NCBI GenBank assembly: GCA_025464925.1
Contig: JAODMS010000089.1
Location: 1 to 31,276 of the forward strand
Origin: Arthrobacter sp.
GTDB taxonomy: Bacteria; Actinomycetota; Actinomycetes; Actinomycetales; Micrococcaceae
Direction of reading: 5' to 3'
Length of the DNA: 31,276 nucleotides
The notes beneath the pieces were generated by a model. That model was not told where the DNA came from. It searched no databases and was given only the letters and a program-made list of their open reading frames with translations. The translations under genes and the position numbers were made by a program. Positions 23,614 through 31,276 of this stretch are shown here, piece by piece (position 1 is the first letter of the stretch; each line of letters starts with the position of its first letter).

Positions 23614-24906
23614 CTACAGCGCCGCGATGGCTTCCCGCAGGACCGGTGCCAGGCGGCGGACGCCTTCGCGGATGGATTCCGGCGGCACGCCGCTGAACGC
23701 CAGCCGGATCTTGTTGGACGGTTCATCCGACGGAGTGAAGGCTGCTCCGGGAATGAACACCACTCCCGCGTCGATAGCCTTCCTCAGCAGGGGGTAGGTG
23801 TCCACGCCTTCGGGCAGGGTTACCCAGACGAAGAAACCGCCCTCGGGCCTTGTCCAGCTCAGGCCCGCGGGCATGAACTCGTCCAATGAGGCGAGCATCG
23901 CGTCGCAGCGCTCCTGGTAGAGCCCCCGGTACGTCTCGATCTGGCCGCGCCAGTCGTAGTCGCGCAGGTAGGCGGAGACGAGCATCTGGTTCAGCGTCGG
24001 CGGGCACAGGGTGACTGCCTCGGAGGCCAGATAGTAGCGGCGCTGCAGGTGCGCCGGGACGAGGGCCCAGCCGATCCGGAGGCCCGGGGCGAAAATCTTG
24101 GAAAAGGACCCCATGTAGATGACATCGCCGGGATTGGCGGCCCGCAGCGGAGTCAGCGGCTTGCCGTCGAAGCGGAGGAGTCCGTAGGGGTTGTCCTCCA
24201 GCACCAGAATATTCGCATTGCGGCATATATCAACCACCTGCTGCCTGCGTTCGGCGGACAGGGTGATGCCCGACGGATTGTTGAAGCTGGGGATCGTGTA
24301 GAGGAACTTGACGTTCCTGCCCGCGGTCTGGAGGGCGGCGATCCTTGCCTCCAGCAGATCCGGGATGATGCCGTCTTCGTCCATCGGTACCGTGGCGACC
24401 TCCACCTGGTACGCCTCGAAGGTGTTGAGGGCTCCCACGTAGCTGGGGTCCTCCACCAGGACCACGTCGCCCGGGTTGCAGAAGACCTTGGTGGCCACGT
24501 CCTGGGCGGACTGCGAGCCTGCGGTGATCACGACGTTCTGCGGTTCCGCGTCGAGGATACCTTCCGCGGCCATAACCTCGCAGATCTGGGTCCGCAGCTC
24601 CTCCGTGCCCTGGCCCCCGCCGTACTGCAGGGCGATCATTCCCTGTTCGGCGATGATCTTGGCCGCGGTCTGTCCGAGCCGTTCCAGCGGGAGCGACTGT
24701 AGATAGGGGCTTCCACCGGCCAGCGACACAAGGCCGGGGCGCATCGAGATGTCGAAGACGTCGCGGACCGCTGACTGCCTGATGTTGGCCGCGCGCTCCG
24801 AGAACAGGAGTTCGTGGCGGTGGGCGGACGTAGCCGCGCGTTCGATTGCATCGATTGCCTCGGCCGGAAGTACTGCTGCGGCGGCGTCAAGTGTTTCATG
24901 GGTCAC
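23614..24906 (-). CDS. PLP-dependent aminotransferase, class I/II (LysN/AADAT-like)
   Basis: 430 residues from GTG at 24906 (THETLDAAAAVLP...). SLAGGSPYLQSLP near the N-terminus and QYGGGQGTEELR follow the pattern of 2-aminoadipate/MocR-type aminotransferases (GxP...YG...G...LR). YTIPSFNNPSGIT (about 215) and LVLEDNPYGLLRFDG (Asp and Tyr contacting PLP) precede the PLP lysine K270 in MGSFSKIFAPGLRIGW; the final Arg-binding part is NKIRLAFS. It catalyses transfer of an amino group from an amino acid to an oxo acid; the donor could be aromatic, branched or aminoadipate. TATCCT ends seven bases before the GTG with no ribosome site, so the transcript is likely leaderless. It lacks the GntR DNA-binding domain of MocR regulators. 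Confidence 0.88.
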   Translation of the reverse strand: MTHETLDAAAAVLPAEAIDAIERAATSAHRHELLFSERAANIRQSAVRDVFDISMRPGLVSLAGGSPYLQSLPLERLGQTAAKIIAEQGMIALQYGGGQGTEELRTQICEVMAAEGILDAEPQNVVITAGSQSAQDVATKVFCNPGDVVLVEDPSYVGALNTFEAYQVEVATVPMDEDGIIPDLLEARIAALQTAGRNVKFLYTIPSFNNPSGITLSAERRQQVVDICRNANILVLEDNPYGLLRFDGKPLTPLRAANPGDVIYMGSFSKIFAPGLRIGWALVPAHLQRRYYLASEAVTLCPPTLNQMLVSAYLRDYDWRGQIETYRGLYQERCDAMLASLDEFMPAGLSWTRPEGGFFVWVTLPEGVDTYPLLRKAIDAGVVFIPGAAFTPSDEPSNKIRLAFSGVPPESIREGVRRLAPVLREAIAAL

Positions 24907-24913
24907 ATTGGAT

Positions 24914-24919
24914 AGGATA
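24914..24919 (-). promoter_or_regulatory. -10 box for the leaderless aminotransferase message
   Basis: On the minus strand TATCCT ends seven bases before the GTG start at 24906, with no Shine-Dalgarno sequence in between. This is the best of the leaderless arrangements in the window by match to TANNNT. Confidence 0.5.
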
Positions 24920-24982
24920 CAACCCTGTTGTCCGAGGGGAAACATCTGATTTCCACCGTCTCCGGGGGCCGGTTTCGACGCA

Positions 24983-25017
24983 CGACGCCCCGGCAGGGTG
25001 GAGGGTGCGGGGCGTCG
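24983..25017 (-). terminator. Inverted repeat after the FMN reductase gene
   Basis: Nine-base arms CGACGCCCC and GGGGCGTCG enclose a 17-base spacer, 26 bases beyond the reductase stop. It separates that gene from the aminotransferase downstream on the same strand and probably ends or stabilises its message. Confidence 0.45.
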
Positions 25018-25042
25018 GCGTGAAGCCGGGAGGGCCGGCAGG

Positions 25043-25606
25043 CTACGCCGCTTCAACCACCCGTGCCGCGGCCAGGGCGTCGAAGACGCCCTTGATCTGC
25101 TCCACAACTTCCGCGTCGTCCTTCGGGTGGACCTCGGCGAAGCGGACCATCGAGCCGGGGACGGCAAGCTTGACGTCTTCGAGTACCTCGGCGCCCGCGA
25201 TACCGACGGCCTTGCGGGCCTCGTCCTGGGCCCAGACGCCGCCGTACTGGCCGAAGGCGGTGCCGACGACGGCGGTCGGCTTGCCGTTGAGGGCGCCGGT
25301 ACCGAAGGGCCGCGACAGCCAGTCGATGGCGTTCTTAAGGGACGCGGGGACCGTGCCGTTGTGCTCCGGGGTGACCAGGAGCAGGGTGTCGGCGTCGTTG
25401 GCTGCGGCGCGCAACGCTGCGGCCGCGGCGGGGACCTGGCCCTCGACGTCGATGTCCTCGTTGTAGAACGGGATGTTTCCCAGGCTGTCGTGGATGACGA
25501 CCTCAACTTGCTCCGGCGCGTTCAGCTGGATGGCTTCGGCCAGTTTCTGGTTGGTGGAATCGGCGCGCAGGCTGCCGACGAGGGTGAGAACAGTGTTCTT
25601 GGACAT
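25043..25606 (-). CDS. NAD(P)H-dependent FMN reductase
   Basis: 187 residues of the flavodoxin-like FMN reductase fold. LVGSLRADSTNQKLAEAI at 9-26 is the FMN phosphate loop, and LLLVTPEHNGTVPASLKNAIDWLSRP at about 75-100 is the second flavin-binding segment (PEYNGS in relatives). VVGTAFGQYGGVWAQDEAR contains the third loop. Relatives (SsuE, ChrR, azoreductase-like quinone reductases) reduce FMN, quinones or azo compounds using NAD(P)H in the cytoplasm. GGAG lies five bases before the ATG. It is divergent from a TetR regulator with a palindromic operator candidate between them, so its expression is probably induced by a small toxic or redox-active compound. Confidence 0.92.
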   Translation of the reverse strand: MSKNTVLTLVGSLRADSTNQKLAEAIQLNAPEQVEVVIHDSLGNIPFYNEDIDVEGQVPAAAAALRAAANDADTLLLVTPEHNGTVPASLKNAIDWLSRPFGTGALNGKPTAVVGTAFGQYGGVWAQDEARKAVGIAGAEVLEDVKLAVPGSMVRFAEVHPKDDAEVVEQIKGVFDALAAARVVEAA

Positions 25607-25683
25607 GTTTACTCCTATGCATGGCGCCGCGGAACTCCCGGCGGCGGGCGGAACGTGGACGCTTGTGGCGCCTTTACTTCTGC

Positions 25684-25705
25684 TAAACGGACTACGGTCC
25701 GGTTA
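25684..25705. promoter_or_regulatory. Candidate TetR operator in the reductase/tetR divergent region
   Basis: TAA-A-CGGAC, spacer TACG, then GTCCG-G-TTA: a 22-bp inverted repeat with one mismatched pair on each side of the arms. It lies 78 bp before the reductase start and 28 bp before the tetR start, upstream of the tetR -10 box, where binding would block both promoters. Operator identity is inferred from symmetry and position. Confidence 0.6.
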
Positions 25706-25719
25706 ATATTCCCCGGGAC

Positions 25720-25725
25720 TACACT
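25720..25725 (+). promoter_or_regulatory. -10 box for leaderless tetR
   Basis: TACACT ends seven bases before the GTG at 25733. No ribosome site precedes the GTG, consistent with a leaderless transcript. Confidence 0.5.
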
Positions 25726-25732
25726 GAGCGGT

Positions 25733-26365
25733 GTGAGCCTCATCCCCATTCGCTCCGACGCGCCCCGGGGCGCCCGACCTAGTGCGCCGGCGGGCGCGGA
25801 AACCGAACGCCGAGATGCCGCACGGAACCGGGAACTCCTGCTCTGCGCCGCCCGGGAGATTATCGAGGACTGCGGCGCGGCCGGCCTCACCATGGACAGG
25901 CTGGCGCGGCGCGCGGGCGTCGGCAAAGGCACGGTGTTCCGGCGGTTCGGAAGCCGCGGCGGGCTGATGATGACGCTGCTCAGTGATGCCGAGGCGGAAT
26001 TCCAGGGACGGTTCATGTTCGGGCCCCCGCCGCTGGGTCCCGGGGCTCCGCCGCTGGAGAGGCTCATCGCGTCCGGTGCGGAACGCATCGCTTGGATCCT
26101 GGAGTTCGGGGAGCTGGCCCGGGCCGCCAATGCATCCACCCACAACAGGTTCGACGTACCGGGGGTCATGCTCTGGCACCGGCACCTGGAGGTGCTGCTG
26201 CGCGAAGCCGGCGTCACGGCGGACCCGTGGCTCATGGCAACGGCGCTGGGTGCGAGCCTGGAACCGGAACGCCTGCTGCATGTCGTCGGGAAGAACGGGG
26301 TGGCGCCGGAGCGACTAGCAGAGTCCTGGCGCGAGCTGGTCACGCGCATCGTAGGCGGCGCGTAG
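25733..26365 (+). CDS. TetR/AcrR-family transcriptional regulator
   Basis: 210 residues from GTG at 25733. A basic, Ala/Pro-rich lead of about 25 residues precedes the TetR DNA-binding domain at about 30-80: RDAARNRELLLCAAREIIEDCGAAGLTMDRLARRAGVGKGTVFRRFGSRGGLM, where residues 52-71 are the helix-turn-helix. The C-terminal domain (about 95-205) is helical and ligand-binding, without strong similarity to a named subgroup. It is divergent from the FMN reductase, the usual layout for a repressor controlling its neighbour. Start choice rests on the TACACT box seven bases upstream; longer in-frame starts run into the coding region of the reductase. Confidence 0.9.
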   Translation: MSLIPIRSDAPRGARPSAPAGAETERRDAARNRELLLCAAREIIEDCGAAGLTMDRLARRAGVGKGTVFRRFGSRGGLMMTLLSDAEAEFQGRFMFGPPPLGPGAPPLERLIASGAERIAWILEFGELARAANASTHNRFDVPGVMLWHRHLEVLLREAGVTADPWLMATALGASLEPERLLHVVGKNGVAPERLAESWRELVTRIVGGA

Positions 26366-26726
26366 GCCACCCGGGACCGCCCGGCGCTGCCCGTTCCATC
26401 CCTTCCAAGGAATTCCGCATAACAATCTGGTAGTGGGCCTCCCGGTTGCCGCAGGGGGGAGCCCTAGTTGCACTCATGATGTGGTACTTTCCTGTGGAAT
26501 GTGGTCCGCAACATAGCCGCTCAGGGCTCCGCCGAAAGGCATGCGGGCGGCCGGACCGCCGCTGGCCACCGCCCCGGGGCGGTGGCCAGATCCCCGCCGG
26601 ACGGGGACGACGGAAGGACCGAAGTTGTGAATAATGTAATAACCGGGGCGTGCAGGCGGACTGTCCCCACCCGACCCGCGGTGCCCGAAACGGAAAAGAC
26701 AACGGCGATCCAGAACTAGTCGACCC
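26366..26726. other. 361-bp non-coding region before the peptide importer, with structured leader
   Basis: No supported gene is seen. An extended -10 candidate TGG-TACTTT is at 26482-26490; a start near 26497 would give a leader of about 230 bases. Three adjacent hairpins occupy 26546-26607. They are followed by an AT-rich stretch (TTGTGAATAATGTAATAA, 26625-26642) that could hold an alternative promoter. The region before 26480 contains only a half-match to the IclR palindrome (ATTCCGC at 26412-26418). Confidence 0.5.
26546..26607 (+). promoter_or_regulatory. Three consecutive hairpins in the peptide importer leader
   Basis: First, GGCGG-CCGGA-CCGCC (26546-26560). Second, a perfect 28-base palindrome (26562-26589) whose half is CTGGCCACCGCCCC. 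Third, TCCCC-GCCGGAC-GGGGA (26591-26607). Only one base separates each from the next. The middle one is the strongest hairpin in the window. It could be an attenuator, a stabiliser or the end of a short upstream RNA; no known riboswitch class is recognised. Confidence 0.6.
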
Positions 26727-27713
26727 ATGCTCCGATATCTCGCAAGGCGCGCCATCACGTACGTGTTCATGATCTTCCTGACCACCAGTGCGGGGTACCT
26801 TCTGGCTGTGAGCACCCTGCAGCCGGCGCTGCTTGAGCAGGAGCGGATTCCGCGGCCCACCCCCGAACAGGTGGTCAATTCCTTCCGGCTGAAGGGCCTG
26901 GACCCGACCCTCAGCCCATGGGAACGTTACGTCGACTGGCTCACGGGGGTCCTCACCCGGTGGGATTGGGGGCGGAGCCCCGATGGGGCCTTCATCAACG
27001 CCGAGTTCGGCGACCGGGTGCTGATCTCAACGCGCCTGTTCCTGGCCTCGATCATCCTGACCCTGGTCATCGGCGTCGCCCTTGGTGTCTACACCGCCGC
27101 CCGGCAGTACAAAGCCTCCGACCGGATCATCACCTCCTACAGCTACCTGATGTACATCGTTCCGGCGCCGATTGCGTATTTCCTGGTGCAGCTCGGGGCG
27201 ATCAGCATCAACGACACGGCTGGTGTACGCATCTTCTTCGTTACCGGTAGCTCCACCCCCGGCCTGGAAGGGAACGGCTGGGCGCAGTTTGTCGACCTGC
27301 TGGCCCACTACGCGGTGCCGACCTTCGCCATCACGATCGCGGGCTGGGGCGCGTATCAGATTGCCCAGCGCCAGTACCTGCTGGATAACGTCAATGCGGA
27401 CTTCGTCCGGACGGCGCGGGCCAAGGGCCTGACCCGCAACCAGGCGATCACCCGGCACGCCCTGCGCGTGTCCTTCATCCCCGTGGCGCAGAGCATCGCG
27501 TTCACCATCCCGGCCATCTTCGCCGGCGGCTTCTTCGCGGAAAAAATTTTCGCCTGGCACGGCATCGGGTCCTGGTCCATCGACTCGATCGCCAGGCAGG
27601 ACGTCAACGCGGCGACGGTGACCCTCGCCTACGGCTCCGTGATCTTCGCGATCGGAGCCATCCTCGCGGACCTAGCCACCACACTGGTGGACCCGAGAGT
27701 GCGGGTGCAGTGA
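26727..27713 (+). CDS. Oligopeptide/dipeptide ABC transporter permease (DppB/OppB-like)
   Basis: 328 residues. The first membrane segment, YLARRAITYVFMIFLTTSAGYLLAV, opens the protein, followed by an extracytoplasmic domain (to about residue 95). Five more segments follow at about 100-310. The cytoplasmic coupling loop DNVNADFVRTARAKGLTRNQAITRHALR is the DppB form of the EAA motif. FAEKIFAWHGIGSWSIDSI is the family C-terminal signature. It forms half the channel of a group 2 peptide importer. ATG at 26727 overlaps nothing upstream; the stop overlaps the next permease by four bases. Two permeases, a double ATPase and a lipoprotein follow each other on the strand, so this is the first gene of the operon. 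Confidence 0.92.
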   Translation: MLRYLARRAITYVFMIFLTTSAGYLLAVSTLQPALLEQERIPRPTPEQVVNSFRLKGLDPTLSPWERYVDWLTGVLTRWDWGRSPDGAFINAEFGDRVLISTRLFLASIILTLVIGVALGVYTAARQYKASDRIITSYSYLMYIVPAPIAYFLVQLGAISINDTAGVRIFFVTGSSTPGLEGNGWAQFVDLLAHYAVPTFAITIAGWGAYQIAQRQYLLDNVNADFVRTARAKGLTRNQAITRHALRVSFIPVAQSIAFTIPAIFAGGFFAEKIFAWHGIGSWSIDSIARQDVNAATVTLAYGSVIFAIGAILADLATTLVDPRVRVQ

Positions 27714-28702
27714 CCATGACGAACCTGTTTCCCATCGATCCCGCCGCCATCGTCGAAGAGGCCAAGATCGAGAACGATGACGTCGTCATCGCCAAGTCGA
27801 GGATCATCCTCCGGCGCTTCCTGCGCAACAAAACCGCCGTGGCAGGCCTCGCCATCTTCGCTGCCCTGACCCTCTTCTCCTTCATCGGCGGCTATTTCAC
27901 CAGCTGGGACAAGGAGACCATCGACCCCTTCAACATCGGCATGGCACCCTCCGCGGAGCACCTGCTGGGCACCTCCCAGGCCGGGATCGACCTCTATGCC
28001 CTGACCGTGGAGGGCACCCGGATCTCGATCCTCATCGGCCTCGTCGTCGGCCTCGTGTCGGTGCTGATCGCCGCTGTCTACGGCTGCACGATGGCGTATT
28101 TCGGCGGCAAGGTAGACAAGGTCATGCTGTTCATCCTCGAAGCCCTGATCATGATGCCGGCCCTGCTGGTCGTGGCCGTGGCCACCAGCGGCGGCGGAAA
28201 CGGCCTGCGGAAGGACCTGCCCAGCTGGCTGCTGCTGATTCTCGTCCTGCTGTTCTTCAGCTGGATGGGCACCGCCCGCCTCATCCGCTCCCTGTCGATG
28301 TCCCTCATGCAGCGCGACTTCGTCAAGGCTGCCCAGTACATGGGCATCCCGGCGCGCCGCATCGTCTGGCGGCACCTCGTCCCGAACATCGGCTCGCTGC
28401 TGGTTCTGGACATCACCCGCGGCGTGACCGGTGCCATCCTGGCCGAGGTCGCCTTCTCCTTCATCGGCATCGGCATCAAGGTCCCCGACGTCAGCCTGGG
28501 CGTGCTGATCGGACAGGCCACCTCCCAGGTTTCCACCTTCCCGTGGATGTTCTGGGTCCCGCTGGCGGTCATGTTCCTGCTGACCGGGTCGCTGGCCATG
28601 ATGAACGACGGCCTGCGCGACGCGTTCGATCCCAGCTCCAGCTCCATTGGCAGCGCCAACACGAGCAATGCGAAGAAGACCCTAACGAAGATCAACAAAT
28701 GA
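27710..28702 (+). CDS. Oligopeptide/dipeptide ABC transporter permease (DppC/OppC-like)
   Basis: 330 residues. The N-terminal cytoplasmic stretch (about 1-40, ending RRFLRNKTAVAGLAIF) is the OppC_N region. Membrane segments follow, with the extracytoplasmic part containing HLLGTSQAGIDLYALTVEGTRISILIG, a DppC landmark. The coupling loop is QRDFVKAAQYMGIPARRIVWRHLVPN, and AILAEVAFSFIGIGIKVPDVSLGVLI is the usual C-terminal signature. It pairs with the preceding DppB-like protein. The ATG overlaps the upstream stop (GTGACCATGAC) and its own TGA overlaps the ATPase start in ATGA, so the operon is tightly coupled. Confidence 0.92.
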   Translation: MTMTNLFPIDPAAIVEEAKIENDDVVIAKSRIILRRFLRNKTAVAGLAIFAALTLFSFIGGYFTSWDKETIDPFNIGMAPSAEHLLGTSQAGIDLYALTVEGTRISILIGLVVGLVSVLIAAVYGCTMAYFGGKVDKVMLFILEALIMMPALLVVAVATSGGGNGLRKDLPSWLLLILVLLFFSWMGTARLIRSLSMSLMQRDFVKAAQYMGIPARRIVWRHLVPNIGSLLVLDITRGVTGAILAEVAFSFIGIGIKVPDVSLGVLIGQATSQVSTFPWMFWVPLAVMFLLTGSLAMMNDGLRDAFDPSSSSIGSANTSNAKKTLTKINK

Positions 28703-30924
28703 GCAGCGAAATCACCGCCAACACAGCCGCGGCGGCCGCGGGCACGGCAAAAAACACCGCCCAGCGCCTGCAGGTGGCCGGACTGCATGCAGCCACGGAT
28801 GCCGTGCTCTCCATCCGGGACTTGAACGTCCGCTTCAACACGGAGAACGGCGTGCTGCACGCCGTCCGCGGTGTCGACTTCGAGCTGCTGCCGGGCAAGA
28901 CCCTCGGAATAGTGGGCGAATCCGGCTCCGGCAAATCCGTCACCTCCCTGGCCATCATGGGCCTGCTGCCCTCCACCGCGGAGATCACCGGCTCCGTCCG
29001 CCTGCTCGGAACGGAACTGCTGGGCCTGGCGGACAAGGCCATGTGCAAGTACCGCGGCAACGAGATCGCCATGGTGTTCCAGGATCCGCTGTCCTCGCTG
29101 ACCCCGGTCTACACGGTCGGGAACCAGATCATCGAGGCCCTGACCGTCCACAACCCCACCATGAGCAAGCAGGCCAAGGAGGCCCGCGCCGTCGAACTCC
29201 TGGGCCTGGTGGGCATTTCCAGCCCCCGGGATCGGCTGAAGGCCTTTCCCCACGAGTTCTCCGGCGGCATGCGCCAGCGCGTTCTGATCGCCATTGCTAT
29301 CGCCAACAATCCCCGGGTGCTCATCGCCGATGAGCCGACGACGGCGCTGGACGTCACCATCCAGGCGCAGGTGCTCGAGGTGCTGCGCACCGCGCAGGAG
29401 GAAACCGGTGCCGCCGTCCTGATGATCACGCACGACCTCGGCGTGGTGGCCGGCATGGCTGACGACATCATGGTCATGTACGCCGGCAAGCCGGTGGAGA
29501 CCGGCACCGTGGACGACATCTACTACACGCCCCGGATGCCCTACACGATGGGCCTGCTCGGGGCGGTGCCCCGCGTGGACGCGGCGAAGAAGGTCAGCCT
29601 TGTTCCCATCGAGGGCATCCCCCCGAACCTGATCCGCACGCCCACCGGCTGCTCGTTCGCGCCGCGATGCCCCCTGGCCGGTGATGCCTGCCTGGCCGGT
29701 GAACCGGCGCTGAGTCCGGTACGCGCCAGCGACAAGCAAGGCGGCGAGGCACACAGGGCCGCCTGCATCAAGACCGACCTGCTGGACACCCACGAGGATG
29801 TCCATAAGATCTTCTCGGCTCCGCCCGTTCCGGTCTCCCGCTTTGACGCGATCCCCAGGGAGGAGCGGAAGGCCGTGCTGGAACTCATAGACGTCAAGAA
29901 GCATTTCCCGCTCACGAAGGGCGCCCTGATCAAGCGCCGGATCGGTACGGTCAAGGCGGTGGACGGGCTGAGCTTCGATATCCGCGAGGGCGAATGCTTC
30001 TCGATCGTGGGCGAGTCCGGCTGCGGAAAGACCACCACGCTGCTGGAAATCATGGAATTCCACCAGGACCAGGACGGCGAGGTGATCATCGGCGGGCTGA
30101 GCAACAAGGCGGCCGCCGACGGCAAGACCAAGGCCGCCATGCGCAAGGAACTCCAGATGGTGTTCCAAGATCCCACCGGCGCCCTGGACCCGCGCTTCAC
30201 GGTCTACGAAGTCCTTTCCGAGCCGCTGGAAAATCTGGGGATCGCCAAGCCGGCCATCCGCAAGCGGATTCTGGAGCTGATGGAGCTTGTCGGCCTCCCA
30301 CCGGACCACGTGAACCGCTTCCCCAACCAGTTCTCCGGCGGCCAGCGCCAGCGGATCGGGATCGCCCGCGCGCTGGCCGTGAACCCCAAGCTGGTGGTCC
30401 TGGACGAGCCCGTCTCCGCCCTGGACGTGTCGGTCCAGGCCGGCGTCATCAACCTCCTGGACCACCTGCGCGCCGAACTGGGCCTGAGCTACCTGCTGGT
30501 GGCGCACGACCTCTCGGTGGTGCGGCACATCTCCAACCGCGTAGCGGTCATGTACCTGGGGAAGATCGTGGAGGTCGGTGCCGTGGACCGGGTGTTCGGG
30601 AACCCCCGCCACCCCTATACCCGCGCGCTCCTCTCCGCGATCCCCGTGCCGGACCCCCAGCTGGAACGCACCCGTGAACGCATCATCCTGCAGGGCGACC
30701 TGCCCTCGCCGCTGCAGGCACCCAAAGGCTGCAACTTCGCCACCCGTTGTCCTGTCTTCGCGGCGCTGCCGCCGGCCAAGCTGGAAAAATGCCTCACCCT
30801 GGAACCGCCCCTGGAACCAGCGGCATCCGCAACGGACCAGCAGTTCGCCTGCTTCTTCCCGGACGGTGAACTGGATGAGGACATGCTGGTTGTCCACGAA
30901 CCGGCGGACAACCATGCGCCCTAG
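28699..30924 (+). CDS. Fused double ATPase of a peptide ABC transporter (DppD-DppF in one chain)
   Basis: 741 residues from ATG at 28699. The first ATPase half has Walker A GESGSGKS at 74-81, signature FSGGMRQRV, Walker [13 protein letters not shown] and [10 protein letters not shown]. The second has Walker A GESGCGKT at 438-445, signature [10 protein letters not shown], Walker [13 protein letters not shown] and VAHDLSVV. Each half ends with the oligopeptide/dipeptide C-terminal region carrying cysteines ([15 protein letters not shown]...AAC and [11 protein letters not shown]...KC...FAC), the element reported to hold an iron-sulfur cluster in mycobacterial OppD. E. coli uses two separate genes; fusion is common in actinobacteria. 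It powers the two permeases just upstream. An Ala/Thr-rich 30-residue lead precedes the first domain. Confidence 0.93.
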   Translation: MSSEITANTAAAAAGTAKNTAQRLQVAGLHAATDAVLSIRDLNVRFNTENGVLHAVRGVDFELLPGKTLGIVGESGSGKSVTSLAIMGLLPSTAEITGSVRLLGTELLGLADKAMCKYRGNEIAMVFQDPLSSLTPVYTVGNQIIEALTVHNPTMSKQAKEARAVELLGLVGISSPRDRLKAFPHEFSGGMRQRVLIAIAIANNPRVLIADEPTTALDVTIQAQVLEVLRTAQEETGAAVLMITHDLGVVAGMADDIMVMYAGKPVETGTVDDIYYTPRMPYTMGLLGAVPRVDAAKKVSLVPIEGIPPNLIRTPTGCSFAPRCPLAGDACLAGEPALSPVRASDKQGGEAHRAACIKTDLLDTHEDVHKIFSAPPVPVSRFDAIPREERKAVLELIDVKKHFPLTKGALIKRRIGTVKAVDGLSFDIREGECFSIVGESGCGKTTTLLEIMEFHQDQDGEVIIGGLSNKAAADGKTKAAMRKELQMVFQDPTGALDPRFTVYEVLSEPLENLGIAKPAIRKRILELMELVGLPPDHVNRFPNQFSGGQRQRIGIARALAVNPKLVVLDEPVSALDVSVQAGVINLLDHLRAELGLSYLLVAHDLSVVRHISNRVAVMYLGKIVEVGAVDRVFGNPRHPYTRALLSAIPVPDPQLERTRERIILQGDLPSPLQAPKGCNFATRCPVFAALPPAKLEKCLTLEPPLEPAASATDQQFACFFPDGELDEDMLVVHEPADNHAP

Positions 30925-30973
30925 GATTTCTCGACCCACAAGCACCACCACTCGCACCAATGAAGGGAAAACC

Positions 30974-31276
30974 ATGAGGAAACTGAACAGGATCGGCGGA
31001 GTCGCAGCAGTTGCTGCGGCCCTGGCGCTGACGGCCTGCGGCGGTGGCGGTGCCAGCGGCCCTGAGACGGCCAAGGGACAGGAATCGGGAAGCGACCTGT
31101 CCAAGCTGATCAGCATCCACGAGAAGCCGGCAGCCGACCTTCAGCAGGGCGGCAAGGTCACCCTTGCGCTGGGCAACATCGGGCCCGACTTAAACGGGTT
31201 CTCCAACAACGGCAACAGCGCGGACAACTCCGCCCTGCAGGTTCCCATGAACCCCGTCGGAATGAACAGCGGCGGC
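30974..31276 (+). CDS. Peptide ABC transporter substrate-binding lipoprotein (N-terminal part)
   Basis: The first 101 codons of a gene cut by the window end. ATG at 30974 follows GAAGGG by six bases. The signal MRKLNRIGG then AVAAALALTAC gives a lipobox with the modified Cys at 22, followed by a Gly/Ser linker. KVTLALGNIGPDLNGFSNNGNS opens the mature domain in the manner of family 5 (SBP_bac_5) peptide-binding proteins. It lies 49 bp after the fused ATPase on the same strand, completing a permease-permease-ATPase-binding protein operon. Having the binding protein last is unusual, since it is often first. Ligand specificity cannot be judged from the fragment. Confidence 0.85.
   Translation, partial: MRKLNRIGGVAAVAAALALTACGGGGASGPETAKGQESGSDLSKLISIHEKPAADLQQGGKVTLALGNIGPDLNGFSNNGNSADNSALQVPMNPVGMNSGG

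Noticed and set aside
26412..26430. ATTCCGCATAACAATCTGG as a fourth IclR site
   Set aside because: Only the left half (ATTCCGC) matches; the right half lacks the CGGA/GGAA arm, so it is not a dyad.
28078..31116. A 1012-codon open frame on the minus strand across the peptide importer genes
   Set aside because: It is antisense to three clearly recognised, tightly coupled transporter genes, encodes a His/Gln/Gly-rich sequence without domains, and arises because GC-rich third positions suppress stops in the opposite frame.

Overview
The window is a piece of chromosome from a high-GC actinobacterium. Codon third positions are strongly GC-biased throughout. The gene families (MscL, a two-chain E1 branched-chain oxo-acid dehydrogenase, a Pat-type aminotransferase, a WXG-like pair, several leaderless starts) suggest a soil Micrococcaceae member such as Arthrobacter or Pseudarthrobacter; that placement is inference. 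I see no rRNA, tRNA, CRISPR array, insertion sequence or prophage. The only phage-like name is a holin-family membrane protein that is common on bacterial chromosomes.

Layout. 1-2056: tail of a lipid-kinase-like gene, mscL, and a FUSC-family aromatic acid exporter-like gene. 2082-5565: an aromatic acid module with an MFS transporter of the aromatic acid:H+ symporter type, a divergent IclR regulator and pobA (4-hydroxybenzoate 3-monooxygenase). 5562-9609: a three-gene ABC importer on the minus strand (lipoprotein binding protein, ATPase, fused double permease). 9863-13724: an orphan FAD monooxygenase, a GNAT acetyltransferase, a histidine phosphatase and purB. 13875-15679: a small WXG100-like protein coupled to an alpha/beta hydrolase. 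15676-17280: a holin-family membrane protein and hisC/pat. 17428-21290: E1-alpha, E1-beta and E2 of a branched-chain oxo-acid dehydrogenase. 21515-25606: a 4-coumarate-CoA-ligase-like enzyme, a universal stress protein, a PLP aminotransferase and an FMN reductase. 25733-26365: a TetR regulator divergent from the reductase. 26727-31276: an oligopeptide ABC importer (two permeases, a fused double ATPase, and a binding protein cut by the window end).

How the parts fit. The clearest regulatory picture is a near-identical palindrome (consensus close to ATTCCRTTGARCGGAAT) present three times: between mscL and the FUSC gene, in the MFS/iclR divergent region, and upstream of pobA. Each lies about 50 bp upstream of a possible transcription start, which suggests one IclR-controlled aromatic acid regulon joining uptake, hydroxylation and efflux. 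Other notable structures are a perfect 15-bp inverted repeat before the bkd operon, a row of three hairpins (one a perfect 28-bp palindrome) in the leader of the peptide importer, and a TetR-type palindrome in front of the FMN reductase. The least characterised unit is the WXG-like/alpha-beta hydrolase pair, which could be a secreted enzyme with its small export partner.
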